DNA of 64,000 nt from Friedmanniella luteola (lineage in GTDB: Bacteria > Actinomycetota > Actinomycetes > Propionibacteriales > Propionibacteriaceae). A program made the translations under genes and the position numbers. Shown here piece after piece: positions 34,397 to 44,723 of the stretch. The first letter of the stretch is position 1. The number at the start of each line of letters is the position of its first letter. The notes under the pieces are model-generated. The model saw nothing but the letters and a program-made list of their open reading frames with translations, was not told the origin of the DNA and searched no databases. The DNA lies in contig NZ_LT629749.1 in assembly GCF_900105065.1 (NCBI RefSeq), forward strand, positions 3,348,001-3,412,000. Direction: 5' to 3'.

Positions 34397-34855
34397 TCAG
34401 GCGGAGAGTGCGCTCGGGAAGCGGGTCTCGAAGTCGAGGACGGTGGCCCAGCGGGGCACGAACCGGAGCCGCGCCATCGGCTTGCCCTCCAGCTGCGCGG
34501 CCCAGGCCCGGCCCTGCTCCTCCCCCAGGTAGCGGCAGGCCGCCGCCACGTACTCGGCGGGCGGGCCGTCGACCGCCTGGACCTCCACCTCACCCCGCAG
34601 CGAGAGCACGTGGGCCGGGAAGCCCTCCGTGTCGATGGTCAGCGCCGCCTGCGGTCGCCGCCGCAGCGCCTTCAGCTTGGGCGCCCGGCCGGGCGTGCCC
34701 ATCACGACGGCCGTCCCGTCCCAGTGGAACCAGATCGGCACGACGCGGGGTGAGCCGTCCGTCCACGTGTAGGCCAGCCGCGCGGGGACCTTCGAGGCCA
34801 GCAGCTCCTGGGCCACCGGGTCGCGCAGCAGGGACAGGTCTCCGGACGGGGTCAT
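34397..34855 (-). CDS. Pyridoxamine 5'-phosphate oxidase-fold (PPOX) protein
   Basis: This 152-aa split-barrel flavin- or F420-type binding protein has the early strand pair ARLAYTWTDGSPRVVPIWFHWDG, then KLKALRRRPQAALTIDTEGFP. Catalytic function and cofactor (FMN, F420 or haem) cannot be assigned. The ATG has GAGGAG 6 nt upstream and a TAGCGT -10 at 34884-34889 gives a leader of about 22 nt. It is co-directional with the gene for the 149-aa protein but separated from it by 81 bp. Confidence 0.85.
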   Translation of the reverse strand: MTPSGDLSLLRDPVAQELLASKVPARLAYTWTDGSPRVVPIWFHWDGTAVVMGTPGRAPKLKALRRRPQAALTIDTEGFPAHVLSLRGEVEVQAVDGPPAEYVAAACRYLGEEQGRAWAAQLEGKPMARLRFVPRWATVLDFETRFPSALSA

Positions 34856-34936
34856 GGCCGCTCCTCGGTCGTCGGTGAGCCGCACGCTAGCCACGGCCGC
34901 GCCGGGCGGACAGGTGCAGGAACACCCCGTGCCGCG

Positions 34937-35386
34937 TCAGCCGGCCGGCGTCGCCTCGTGACCGGGTTCGCCGCGGGTGCGCCCGGCCTGCTTCAACCGG
35001 GCCTCGAAGAGGTGCCGCCGACCGCCGGCCAGCCGGTCGCGGGCGTCCTTCTCCAGCGTGCGGAACAGCGACCAGTAGCCGTCGTCGTAGTCCTCGACCA
35101 CCTGGAACGTCCAGCGGCCCTGGAGCACGTTCCGGCCGACCAGCTCCCGGTCGACCCGCTCGGCCACCTCGCCGTGGCCGGCGTCGCGCAGGGCCTCGAC
35201 AGCGCCCTGCAGCGCGATGTCCGCCTCACCGGTCAGCTGGTGGAACGAGTACAGGTGGCCGCGGGCCCGCTCCACCGTCTCGAGCGCCTCGCTGAGCTGG
35301 CCCAGCGCGTCGACCGTGGCGTCGTCCACCCCGTCCGGCGTCACGTGGTCGGGGTCGGGCAGGTCCTCGGGCGGGACGTCGGGCAC
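34937..35386 (-). CDS. Conserved hypothetical protein downstream of ettA
   Basis: This 149-aa protein is soluble, acidic at the N-terminus and helical. Visible features are a long amphipathic helix (LGQLSEALETVERARGHLYSFH), EVAERVDRELVGRNVL and GRWTFQVVEDYDDGYW. I do not recognise a named family with certainty, though it has the look of a conserved actinobacterial protein. The GTG start has GGAG 8 nt upstream. It begins 39 bp after the ettA stop on the same strand, so co-transcription is likely. Confidence 0.7.
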   Translation of the reverse strand: MPDVPPEDLPDPDHVTPDGVDDATVDALGQLSEALETVERARGHLYSFHQLTGEADIALQGAVEALRDAGHGEVAERVDRELVGRNVLQGRWTFQVVEDYDDGYWSLFRTLEKDARDRLAGGRRHLFEARLKQAGRTRGEPGHEATPAG

Positions 35387-35402
35387 GCGGGGCTCCTCGG
35401 TG

Positions 35403-35420
35403 GGGTCGACAGGTCGACCC
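35403..35420. repeat. Perfect inverted repeat between ettA and the downstream gene
   Basis: GGGTCGAC-AG-GTCGACCC, with 8-bp arms and a 2-bp spacer, occupies most of the 39-bp gap. A TAGGGT on the minus strand overlaps its edge. It may be an operator or a short terminator. Confidence 0.45.
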
Positions 35421-35425
35421 TAACC

Positions 35426-37108
<1,683 letters not shown>

Positions 37109-37281
37109 GAGGAGCCGGACCTTTGCTGTCGCGTGCGGGGGTGGTGCGGTGTCGTGGGGGCGGGGCCGTGTCGTGGGTCGGGGCGCGACGGTGGACGGCG
37201 ACCCGCAGCCGCCCAGTATGCCAGCGCGAGGTGACCGGCTCGACCTCGAGCCGGCCGGCCGCGCGCGGGGCACCCGGTGCG

Positions 37282-37315
37282 CGTCGAGGCACCCCCTGGA
37301 GAGGGTGCCTCGACG
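37282..37315 (-). terminator. Terminator of the DHA2 MFS gene
   Basis: CGTCGAGGCACCC (37282-37294) and GGGTGCCTCGACG (37303-37315) form a perfect 13-bp stem with an 8-nt loop, 22 bp after the MFS stop. Outer GGGCACCC/GGGTGCCC segments can extend it. The remainder of 37109-37281 is low-complexity G-rich DNA with no recognisable feature. Confidence 0.75.
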
Positions 37316-37336
37316 GCGACGGGGTGCCCGGGAGGC

Positions 37337-38815
37337 TCAGCCGAGGTGCGCGGCCGGCTCGGTCGCGCCGAACCTCCGCCGGTCGACCCGGATCATCGTC
37401 CAGGCCACGGGCGCGGCGACGACGAGGCCGATCGCGGCGGAGCGGAACACCCAGGCGTAGCCGTCGACGAGGGCGGCGAGGTCGGGGCCCTGCGCGCCCG
37501 CGGCCGCGGTGACCACGGCGGCGTAGACCGCGGTGAACACGGCCGTGCCGATCGAGCCGCCGATCTGCTGGGTGGCGGTCACGGCGGCGCTGGCGACGCC
37601 GGCGTCCCGCGGCTCGATGCCGAGCAGCGCGACGTTCTGCAGCGGCACGAAGACGAGCGCCATGCCGACGCCCAGCAGCAGCTGGCCGGGCAGCACCTGC
37701 GCGGCGTAGGAGCCGTCGACGGTGATCCGGCTCATCACCAGCAGGCCGGTGGCGGCGACGAGCGGACCCGCCGTCATCAGGACGCGCGGCCCGACCGTGC
37801 CCAGCAGCTTCGAGACGACCGGCGCCGTGAACACGATGGCGCCGGTCATGGGCAGCGAGGACAGGCCGGCCCGCAGCGGCGTCATGCCGAGGACCAGCTG
37901 GAAGTGGAAGGTGAGGTACAGCAGGGCGCCGATGAGGGCGGCCCCGACCAGGACGGACACCAGGTAGGCGCCGCCCCGGGTGCGGTCGGCCAGGACGCGC
38001 ATCGGCAGCAGCGCGTGCGCGGTGCGGCTCTCGACCCGCACGAACGCGGCGAGCAGCAGGACGCCGAGCACCAGGAAGGTCACGGTGTCCCAGCGGCCCC
38101 AGCCGCCCTCGGCGCGGGAGAAGCCGTAGACGAGCGACGCGAGCCCGGCCGTCACCAGCACCGCGCCCGGCACGTCGTAGCGGTTGTGACCCTCGGCCCG
38201 GCTCTCCTGGAGCAGCGGCAGGGCGGCCACGATGGCCACCACCGCGATCGGGACGTTGACCAGCAGGCACCAGTGCCAGCTCAGGAACTCGGTCAGCACG
38301 CCGCCCAGCACGAGGCCCACCGCGGCGCCACCGCCGCCGATGGTGCCGTAGACCGCGAAGGCGCGGACGCGGTCGCGGCCCGAGGGGAACGTGACCGACA
38401 GGACGGCCAGTGCCGCCGGGGCGAGCAGCGCGGCGAAGGCGCCCTGCAGCCCGCGGGCGGCCAGCAGCATCTCTCCGGAGGTGGCCACCCCGCCGAGGGC
38501 GGAGGCCAGCGCGAAACCGCCCATGCCGACGATGAACGAGCGCTTGCGCCCCCAGAAGTCGGCGATCCGGCCGCCGAGCAGCAGGAGGGCGCCGAATGCG
38601 AGCGCGTAGACCGTCACGACCGCGCCCCGCTGCCCGTCGGACATGCCCAGGTCGGCCTGCGCGGCCGGCAGCGCGATGTTGACGATGGTGGCGTCGAGCA
38701 CGACGGTGAGCTGCGCGAGGGCGACGACGAGGAGGACGAGCCAGCGGCGCCGACCGGCCGGAGCTGCGGTGTCCGTCCCGTCGCTGGACGTGCGGAGACG
38801 GGTGGAAACGGACAC
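37337..38815 (-). CDS. MFS transporter, DHA2 (14-TM drug:H+ antiporter) family
   Basis: This 492-aa exporter has about fourteen hydrophobic helices. Motif D1 LDATIVNIALP is near residue 40 and motif A is GGRIADFWGRKR. Motif C GTIGGGGAAVGLVLGGVL is present. These place it with EmrB/QacA-type multidrug exporters. The GTG at 38815 has GAGGGA 6 nt upstream. It is divergent from a TetR regulator with a perfect palindrome beside that gene's promoter, so it is probably induced by a toxic ligand. Confidence 0.92.
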   Translation of the reverse strand: MSVSTRLRTSSDGTDTAAPAGRRRWLVLLVVALAQLTVVLDATIVNIALPAAQADLGMSDGQRGAVVTVYALAFGALLLLGGRIADFWGRKRSFIVGMGGFALASALGGVATSGEMLLAARGLQGAFAALLAPAALAVLSVTFPSGRDRVRAFAVYGTIGGGGAAVGLVLGGVLTEFLSWHWCLLVNVPIAVVAIVAALPLLQESRAEGHNRYDVPGAVLVTAGLASLVYGFSRAEGGWGRWDTVTFLVLGVLLLAAFVRVESRTAHALLPMRVLADRTRGGAYLVSVLVGAALIGALLYLTFHFQLVLGMTPLRAGLSSLPMTGAIVFTAPVVSKLLGTVGPRVLMTAGPLVAATGLLVMSRITVDGSYAAQVLPGQLLLGVGMALVFVPLQNVALLGIEPRDAGVASAAVTATQQIGGSIGTAVFTAVYAAVVTAAAGAQGPDLAALVDGYAWVFRSAAIGLVVAAPVAWTMIRVDRRRFGATEPAAHLG

Positions 38816-38879
38816 GGGGATCCCTCGGGTAGAGCAGGCGGAGACCTCAGCGTAGGGGGACCCACCGCCGCGGGTCAAA

Positions 38880-38891
38880 CGAACTAGTTCG
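38880..38891. promoter_or_regulatory. TetR operator palindrome
   Basis: CGAACTAGTTCG, a perfect 12-bp palindrome between the MFS and tetR genes, lies 7 bp upstream of the tetR -10. Its ACTAGTTCG-type sequence is typical of TetR-exporter operators. Confidence 0.65.
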
Positions 38892-38898
38892 ACTGGTC

Positions 38899-38904
38899 TA
38901 GCCT
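38899..38904 (+). promoter_or_regulatory. -10 element of tetR (leaderless)
   Basis: TAGCCT is followed by 6 nt and the ATG at 38911. Confidence 0.5.
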
Positions 38905-38910
38905 GGACCC

Positions 38911-39471
38911 ATGACCGCCACGACCGCCGACGTCCGGAGCCGCGTCCTGCTGGCCGCCCGGGCCGAGTTCGCGGAGCGCGGGCTGGCCGGCGCCCGGGTC
39001 GACCGGATCGCCGCCGAGGCGCGTGCCAGCAAGGAACGTCTCTACGCCTACTTCGGCGACAAGGTCACGCTCTTCCAGGCGGTCCTGGACGCCGACGCGG
39101 CGGAGTTCCACGCCGCCGTGACCCTCGACCCGGCCGACGTCGCCGGCTTCGTCGGCGCCGTGTTCGACGAGTCGGCCCGGCACCCGGAGCACCTGCGGAT
39201 GCTGACTTGGGCCCGGCTCGAGGGGATCCCGTACCGGCTGCCGGACGAGGCCGTCCCGCGCCGCAAGCTGGAGGCCCTGGAGCAGGCCCAGCGCGAAGGC
39301 CGGGTCGACCCCGGCTGGCGGCCCGAGGACCTCCTCGAGCTGCTGTTCTCCGTGGCCCACGCCTGGGTGCAGACACCGGTCCGGCCGGAGGACCAGGTCT
39401 CCTCCCCCGCCGAGCAGCGCGCGGCCGCCGTCGAGGCGGCCCGCCGGATCCTCGCCGCGCCCGTTCCCTGA
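38911..39471 (+). CDS. TetR/AcrR family transcriptional regulator
   Basis: At 186 aa, the N-terminal helix-turn-helix is RVLLAARAEFAERGLAGARV, then IAAEARASKERLYAYFGDKVTLF. The C-terminal ligand domain has MLTWARLEG and LLFSVAHAWVQTP and resembles the TetR_C33-type group. It is divergent from the DHA2 exporter and most likely represses it. Its TGA stop is contributed by the CCCTGAGCC repeat at 39466. Confidence 0.92.
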   Translation: MTATTADVRSRVLLAARAEFAERGLAGARVDRIAAEARASKERLYAYFGDKVTLFQAVLDADAAEFHAAVTLDPADVAGFVGAVFDESARHPEHLRMLTWARLEGIPYRLPDEAVPRRKLEALEQAQREGRVDPGWRPEDLLELLFSVAHAWVQTPVRPEDQVSSPAEQRAAAVEAARRILAAPVP

Positions 39472-39580
39472 GCCGGTCGAAGGGCCCCGCTCCCGGAGCC
39501 GGTCGACGGGCCTCCGGGACTGATACCCCGCCCCTGCGGTCCTGCGCCCGGGGCGCGACGGCCCTTCGACAGGTCCAGGG
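39466..39580. repeat. Interspersed CCCTGAGCC...TCGAAGGG repeat cluster
   Basis: Three related segments are present: CCCTGAGCCGGTCGAAGGG (39466-39484), a diverged CCCGGAGCCGGTCGACGGG (39492-39510) and an inverted CCCTTCGACAGGTCCAGGG (39562-39580). The first and last can pair across about 77 nt. The cluster lies between the convergent tetR and GTPase genes. Confidence 0.7.
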
Positions 39581-39615
39581 AGCGGTGGCCGACCCGGGCG
39601 TTCCGGGCAGCAGGC

Positions 39616-41277
39616 TCAGCGGGCGTTCCGGGCCCGGTCGAGCGCGACGCGGGCGTCGTCGTAGCGCTGCCGCTCCAGCCGGAGCGGCTCGACCACCAGC
39701 CGGTCGGCCACGGCGGCGACGGAACGCCGCAGGGCCAGGCGGGCACGGCGCGCGCGGCGCCGGGCGCCGACCACCACCCCGATCCGGGACAGGGCCGCGA
39801 CGAGCAGTCCCGCCACCACCCCGCCGAGCGTGAGCACGGTCGGCGCGGGCAGGCCCCACCACAGCACGTCGGGCAGCGGGGGCAGCCGCAGGTAGGCCAG
39901 CACGAAGGCCGACCCCAGCCAGACCAGCCCAGCGACGACGGCCGCGACCAGCACCCACTGCAGCACCCGGACGGCCTGCCACCAGCGCCGGTGCCCCGCC
40001 AGGTCGAGGTCGGTGCCGGCGACCGCGCGGTCGAGCGCGTCGGGCAGCTCGCCCTGGCCGGAGCGCGCAGCGGAGCGGACGGCGTCGACCCAGCCGCGGC
40101 CCAGGCCGGCCGACGCGGTGTCGGCCAGCGAGCGCAGCGCGGTGTCGACGCGGGCCTGCTGCACCCCGGTGGTGGCGGGCAGCGAGGTGCGTCCGACGCC
40201 CGACGGGTCGATCTCCCTGCGGCGGCCGCCGGCCCCCAGCCGGTCCAGGTGCAGGCGGCGGAGCGGGTCGGGCTTGAACTTGGCCAGCCAGGCGAGGACG
40301 GGCCACCCGGTGGCGAGGCCGCCGCGGAGCCGCCAGGCCTTGTCCACCGCCTCGACGACCACGGGGACACCGGCCGCCTGCGCCAGCTGGGTGGTCAGCG
40401 TGTCGACGGTCCCGGCGGACAGCGTCGGCAGCTTCTCCTCCCCCGACGCCCGGACCAGCCCGGCGGCGGCGGCCTCGACGTCGGCGGCGAGCCGTCGGGC
40501 GGCGGCCCGCTTGTCGGCGATCCGCCGGCCCAGCCGGGCGCGCAGCTGGTCGAGGCCCTCGCCGGTGCGGGCGGACACGCCGAGCACCTCGGCGGCACCG
40601 AGGCCCTCGCTGGCCAGCAGCCGGCGGAGGTCGCGCAGGCACTGGTCCTGCTGCTCGGGGGTGAGGGTGTCCACCTGGTTGAGGACGACCATCATCACGT
40701 CGACGTGGGAGGCGAGCGGCTTCAGGTAGCGCTCGTGCAGGGCGGCGTCGGCGTACTTCTGCGGGTCGACGACCCACACCAGCATGTCGACCAGCTGGAC
40801 CAGCCGGTCGACCTCCATCCGGTGCGCCACCTCGGTGGAGTCGTGGTCGGGCAGGTCGAGCAGCACGAGCCCGTCGAGCCCCGTCGCCAGCCGCGGGTCG
40901 GCCTCGAGGGCGTGCCGGCGCGGGATGGCCAGCCAGTCGAGCAGCTCCTCGGCGGAGTCGTCGCCGAAGCTGCAGGCGAGCGCCGTGGAGGTGGTGGGGC
41001 GCCGGACCCCGACGGTGGCCAGGTCGGTGCCGGTGAGGGCGTTGAAGGTGCTCGACTTCCCCGAGCCGGTGGCGCCGGCCAGGGCGACGACGGTGGCCGC
41101 GCCCGAGACGGCGAGCCGACGGTCCGTCTGGGTCACGACGCGGCGCGCCTCGAGCACGGCGTCGGCGTCGACGCGGCCCTCGCAGAGGTCGGCGGCCTCC
41201 CCCAGCGCGCGCACCCGGGTGACCAGCCGGGCCGTCTCGTCCGGTCGGCGCAGCAGGGCCACGCCCTTGCCGGCCAT
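39616..41277 (-). CDS. Dynamin/Era-like membrane GTPase, second of a pair
   Basis: At 553 aa, the G domain at about 60-300 has the P-loop GATGSGKSS, switch region VRRPTTSTAL, G3 DLPDHDS and G4 NQVD, so GTP binding looks intact. A helical middle follows, then two hydrophobic helices at about 430-455 and 465-490 and a basic C-terminal tail (RRRARRARLALRR). This layout suits a membrane-remodelling GTPase of the actinobacterial dynamin-like type. The ATG at 41277 is 16 bp after the stop of the first GTPase and has GAGGA upstream. It is in one unit with that gene and probably prsW. Confidence 0.8.
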   Translation of the reverse strand: MAGKGVALLRRPDETARLVTRVRALGEAADLCEGRVDADAVLEARRVVTQTDRRLAVSGAATVVALAGATGSGKSSTFNALTGTDLATVGVRRPTTSTALACSFGDDSAEELLDWLAIPRRHALEADPRLATGLDGLVLLDLPDHDSTEVAHRMEVDRLVQLVDMLVWVVDPQKYADAALHERYLKPLASHVDVMMVVLNQVDTLTPEQQDQCLRDLRRLLASEGLGAAEVLGVSARTGEGLDQLRARLGRRIADKRAAARRLAADVEAAAAGLVRASGEEKLPTLSAGTVDTLTTQLAQAAGVPVVVEAVDKAWRLRGGLATGWPVLAWLAKFKPDPLRRLHLDRLGAGGRRREIDPSGVGRTSLPATTGVQQARVDTALRSLADTASAGLGRGWVDAVRSAARSGQGELPDALDRAVAGTDLDLAGHRRWWQAVRVLQWVLVAAVVAGLVWLGSAFVLAYLRLPPLPDVLWWGLPAPTVLTLGGVVAGLLVAALSRIGVVVGARRRARRARLALRRSVAAVADRLVVEPLRLERQRYDDARVALDRARNAR

Positions 41278-41293
41278 CAGCGCGTCCTCGCCG

Positions 41294-43174
41294 TCAACGC
41301 AGGTCCTCGCGCCGCACCGGAGCCGGCTCCACCAGCTCGGCGTCGAGGACGTCGGCCTCGAGGTCGGCGGTGTAGGGCACCTGGCTGACGGTCGGTGCCG
41401 CGATGGCCCGACGCTCCTCCGCCGCACCCAGCGCGGGCTCCGCCTCGTCCCGGACGGACGCCGAGGGCAGCCCGTCGGCGCGGGCGCGCTGGACGGCGTC
41501 GGCCGCTGCCCGCAGCCGGGCCGGCGCGGCGGGGTCGACCGGCGTGGCGTCCAGCAGGGCGTGGTAGCGCAGCAGCTCCGTGGCCATCAGCCCCTCGATC
41601 CGGTTGTCGAGCTCCTCCTTGGCGGTCTCGGCCAGCCGGCGGACGGCCTGGTCACCAAACACCGCCTCGAGCACCCGCTGGGCCAGGATGGCGGTGCCGC
41701 CGGCGACGCCCACCTCGGCGCCGACCAGGCCGCCCGTGTGGGCGAACACGACGATCATCAGCGCGACGCCGATGCCGTTGACGCCGAAGGCCAGGAAGCG
41801 GGCCTGGGAGCGCCGCCCCATGCCCTCGTCGGCGACGAGGTCGAGGACGGCCCCCTGCCAGTCGCGGATGGTCCGCTCGACGGCCCGGTCGAACGCGGGC
41901 GAGGCGCGCGTCAGGTCGTCACGGCTGCGTTCGAGCAGCGCCCGGCCGGCCGCGTTCGCCCGCCAGGACGCCTCGGCACGCTCCGCGGCGGCGTCGCCCT
42001 CGCCCCGGACCAGCGACTCCAGGCCCGACTCGACGGCCACCTTGAGGTTGTCGACCTCGGGCGGCTGGCCCTTGAACGCGGCAACCACACGGTCCCGCAG
42101 CCAGCTGACCTTCTGCTCGAGCGCCCGGAAGAACTCCCCGGTGCCGACGAACTCGTGCCAGCGGGCCAGCACCTCCCCGCGCAGCAGGGTGCCGTCGGTG
42201 GTCTGGACCTGGACGGTGCGGACGGCCTCGGCGTAGGAGTGGTCGACCTCGGCCCGCAGCCGGTCCAGCGCCTCCACCTGGTCCTCGACGGCGGTGGCGA
42301 GCTCGGGCGTCCGCGTGACCAGGGCGCCGATGGCCCCGTCGAGGGTCCGCTGCACCACCTGGATGCGGCTGCTCTGGTCGGCGGCGAGGGCGGCCAGCCA
42401 GCCCCGGATGGGCTGGATGGCGGCGACGGGCAGCAGGCCGTCGGCGTCGACGCTGGTCTCGGGGACGGCGAACAGCGGCGAGCCCTGCAGGCCCCGCTCG
42501 CTCATCATCTGGCCGAGGTGCGGCGGCACCTCGTGCATCGCCCGCGGCGGCACCCGGTCGAGCACGACGGCGACGGCGGCGCTGCGGGCGGCGGCGGCGT
42601 GCAGGAAGTCCCAGGGCACCTGGTCGGCGTAGCGGGCGGCCGAGGTGACGAAGAGCCAGAGGTCGGCCGCCGCCAGCAGCTGGGAGGCCAGGGCGCGGTT
42701 CTCGCTCACCACCGAGTCGATGTCCGGGGCGTCCAGCAGGGCGAGGCCGGCCGGGATGGAGTCGTCGGTCACCAGCTGCAGCGACTGGGCGTCGTTGCGG
42801 CTGCCGGTCGAGCGGGCCAGGCCCGGCAGGATCCGGTCGTCGGCGAACCAGCGCGCGTCGCTGCTGTGGTGCACGAGCACGGGAGCCCGGGTGGTCGGCC
42901 GGATGACGCCGGGCGTGGTGACCCGGCGGCCGACCAGCGAGTTGACCAGCGTCGACTTGCCGGCGCCGGTCGAGCCGCCGACGACGGCCAGCAGCGGCGC
43001 GTCGATGGTGGCCAGCCGGGGCAGCACGTAGTCGTCCAGCTGCCGGGTGATCTCGGCGACCGCCTGCTGCTGCTCGGCCGCCCGCGCCAGCGGCAGCGGG
43101 AACGTGACCGGGCCGACCGCCTGTCGGAGGTCGGAGAGCGCAGACTCCAGCGGCGTCGGCTGCCTGCTGGCCAT
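41294..43174 (-). CDS. Dynamin-like membrane GTPase, first of a pair
   Basis: At 626 aa, the G domain at about 20-260 has the P-loop GGSTGAGKSTLVNSLVG, VIRPTTRAPV (switch I threonine) and G3 DAPDIDS. The expected G4 NKxD is replaced by LDRVP, so nucleotide specificity may differ from its partner. A long helical region follows, then two hydrophobic segments at about 455-475 and 480-500 and a disordered acidic tail. Bacterial dynamin-like proteins often occur as tandem pairs that hetero-assemble on membranes. It starts 16 bp after prsW ends. Confidence 0.8.
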   Translation of the reverse strand: MASRQPTPLESALSDLRQAVGPVTFPLPLARAAEQQQAVAEITRQLDDYVLPRLATIDAPLLAVVGGSTGAGKSTLVNSLVGRRVTTPGVIRPTTRAPVLVHHSSDARWFADDRILPGLARSTGSRNDAQSLQLVTDDSIPAGLALLDAPDIDSVVSENRALASQLLAAADLWLFVTSAARYADQVPWDFLHAAAARSAAVAVVLDRVPPRAMHEVPPHLGQMMSERGLQGSPLFAVPETSVDADGLLPVAAIQPIRGWLAALAADQSSRIQVVQRTLDGAIGALVTRTPELATAVEDQVEALDRLRAEVDHSYAEAVRTVQVQTTDGTLLRGEVLARWHEFVGTGEFFRALEQKVSWLRDRVVAAFKGQPPEVDNLKVAVESGLESLVRGEGDAAAERAEASWRANAAGRALLERSRDDLTRASPAFDRAVERTIRDWQGAVLDLVADEGMGRRSQARFLAFGVNGIGVALMIVVFAHTGGLVGAEVGVAGGTAILAQRVLEAVFGDQAVRRLAETAKEELDNRIEGLMATELLRYHALLDATPVDPAAPARLRAAADAVQRARADGLPSASVRDEAEPALGAAEERRAIAAPTVSQVPYTADLEADVLDAELVEPAPVRREDLR

Positions 43175-43190
43175 CGGGCTCCTCTGCGTG

Positions 43191-44687
43191 CTACTCCCCG
43201 GGGGGTTTCCAGGTCGGGTCGACCTCGGAGTACTGGGTAGCAGTCTGCCCCAGGGGTGCGGTGGCTGACGGGGGGACTCCCGGCGGCGGCGCGGCGGCCG
43301 TCATGACCGGGGCCGGGTAGTTGCCGCCGAGGCCCGCGGGTCCGGGGTAGCTGGCGGGTGCGTAGCCGCCGACGGCCTCGGCCGCGCGGCGTCGCCGGAA
43401 GGACGGGTACGCGGCCCGGCCGGTCGGCTGGGTGACGGCCAGCGACCGGAGCGCGCGGATGCGGCCCAGCAGCGCCTTCTCGCGCTGCACACCGGTCTGG
43501 TCGACCAGCCCGCGCACCATCGCGTCGCGCAGGTAGGCCAGCTCGGTCACCGCCCGCTGCATCCGCAGCGTCGCCAGCAGCGGGTCCGGGCCGAGGAACA
43601 GCGCGTGCCACACCGCCTTCGAGCGCGTCCGCAGCCGGGACAGGGCGGCCGGGTCGCCCTCGGGCAGCCAGCCGACGCGGACGTAGTCGACCAGCCGGTC
43701 GCGGATCAGCCGGCCCTCGCGGAGGAGCTGGCGGACGACGAACACGACCAGGCCGACGACCAGGGGAAGGGCCACGAAGAGGTAGACGAAGAACTGGCTG
43801 CGCCCCTGGGTCAGCGAGGCCGTCGTGTTGAAGGCCATGTGCAGGAACACGGCGCCCAGGTAGCCCGCCAGCGGTGCGACCACCCGCACCGTCTTGCTCT
43901 TGGACCGCAGGGCGACGGCCAGGCCGATGCCCAGCATCGACGTGAAGAGCGGGTGGCCGAAGAAGGTCAGCACCCCGCGGAGCAGGAACAGCTGCTGCAG
44001 CGCCTCCAGCGGCGGGACCTGGCCGAAGGTCCGCGCGGCGTACCGGTAGGCGCGGCCGTAGTAGAGGATGTTCTCGACGAACGCGAAGGCCGCCCCGGAC
44101 AGGCCGGCGAGGACGATCCCGCTCAGCCGGCTCACCCACTGGTAGCGCATCAGGATGGCCAACCAGAAGAGCACGGTCCCCTTGGCCGCCTCCTCCACGA
44201 ACGGCGCGACGAAGATCGCCGCCCGCGGCCCGGTGGCCGGGTCGCCGTCGCCCGCGATGCTCAGCTGGGACGCCGCCCAGGTGTTGACCTGAGCGGAGAT
44301 GAACGTCGCCACGAAGGCGCCCCAGCCGAACGTCATCAGCCAGACCCAGATCCGTTGCGGGCGGAAGCGGTCGGCCCACAGGAAGACCAGGGAGAGCGGG
44401 ACGGCGGTGATGGCCGCGTACTTGGCCGCGATGGGCAGGGCCTCGGTGCCCAGCCCGGGGACGGTCCCGCCCGGGACCTCCTGGTCGGGCACCACCTGGC
44501 GGTACAGCAGCGCCGCGCAGGCGAGGTAGCCGAGGAGCACGACGACGCTGAGCCAGAAGAGCCGGCTGCGCAGCAGCCGCTTGGGCAGCGGGGTGGCCGG
44601 GTCGACCTCGGCCGGGAGGCCGTTGCGCGCGAAGGCCCGCCGGTCACCGCGCGCGAGCGCCCGTCTCTCGCTGCTGGCCACCGACAT
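43191..44687 (-). CDS. PrsW family intramembrane metalloprotease
   Basis: This 498-aa membrane protein has at least eight helices at about 40-330 and a cytoplasmic C-terminal third. The glutamyl-protease-type signature is complete: E165-E166 and K169 in APFVEEAAKG, E205-N206 in FAFVENILYY, H245 in GHPLFTS, and H283...N287 in HMAFN. PrsW-type proteases cleave membrane proteins such as anti-sigma factors; no anti-sigma gene is adjacent. A TAGCCT -10 ends 6 nt before the ATG. The two GTPase genes follow with 16-bp gaps. Confidence 0.92.
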   Translation of the reverse strand: MSVASSERRALARGDRRAFARNGLPAEVDPATPLPKRLLRSRLFWLSVVVLLGYLACAALLYRQVVPDQEVPGGTVPGLGTEALPIAAKYAAITAVPLSLVFLWADRFRPQRIWVWLMTFGWGAFVATFISAQVNTWAASQLSIAGDGDPATGPRAAIFVAPFVEEAAKGTVLFWLAILMRYQWVSRLSGIVLAGLSGAAFAFVENILYYGRAYRYAARTFGQVPPLEALQQLFLLRGVLTFFGHPLFTSMLGIGLAVALRSKSKTVRVVAPLAGYLGAVFLHMAFNTTASLTQGRSQFFVYLFVALPLVVGLVVFVVRQLLREGRLIRDRLVDYVRVGWLPEGDPAALSRLRTRSKAVWHALFLGPDPLLATLRMQRAVTELAYLRDAMVRGLVDQTGVQREKALLGRIRALRSLAVTQPTGRAAYPSFRRRRAAEAVGGYAPASYPGPAGLGGNYPAPVMTAAAPPPGVPPSATAPLGQTATQYSEVDPTWKPPGE

Positions 44688-44693
44688 GGCGCC

Positions 44694-44699
44694 AGGCTA
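44694..44699 (-). promoter_or_regulatory. -10 element of the prsW-GTPase unit (leaderless)
   Basis: TAGCCT on the minus strand, 6 nt before the ATG at 44687, with no Shine-Dalgarno. Confidence 0.55.
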
Positions 44700-44723
44700 C
44701 CCAACGGGCGGGCAGCCCCCGCG

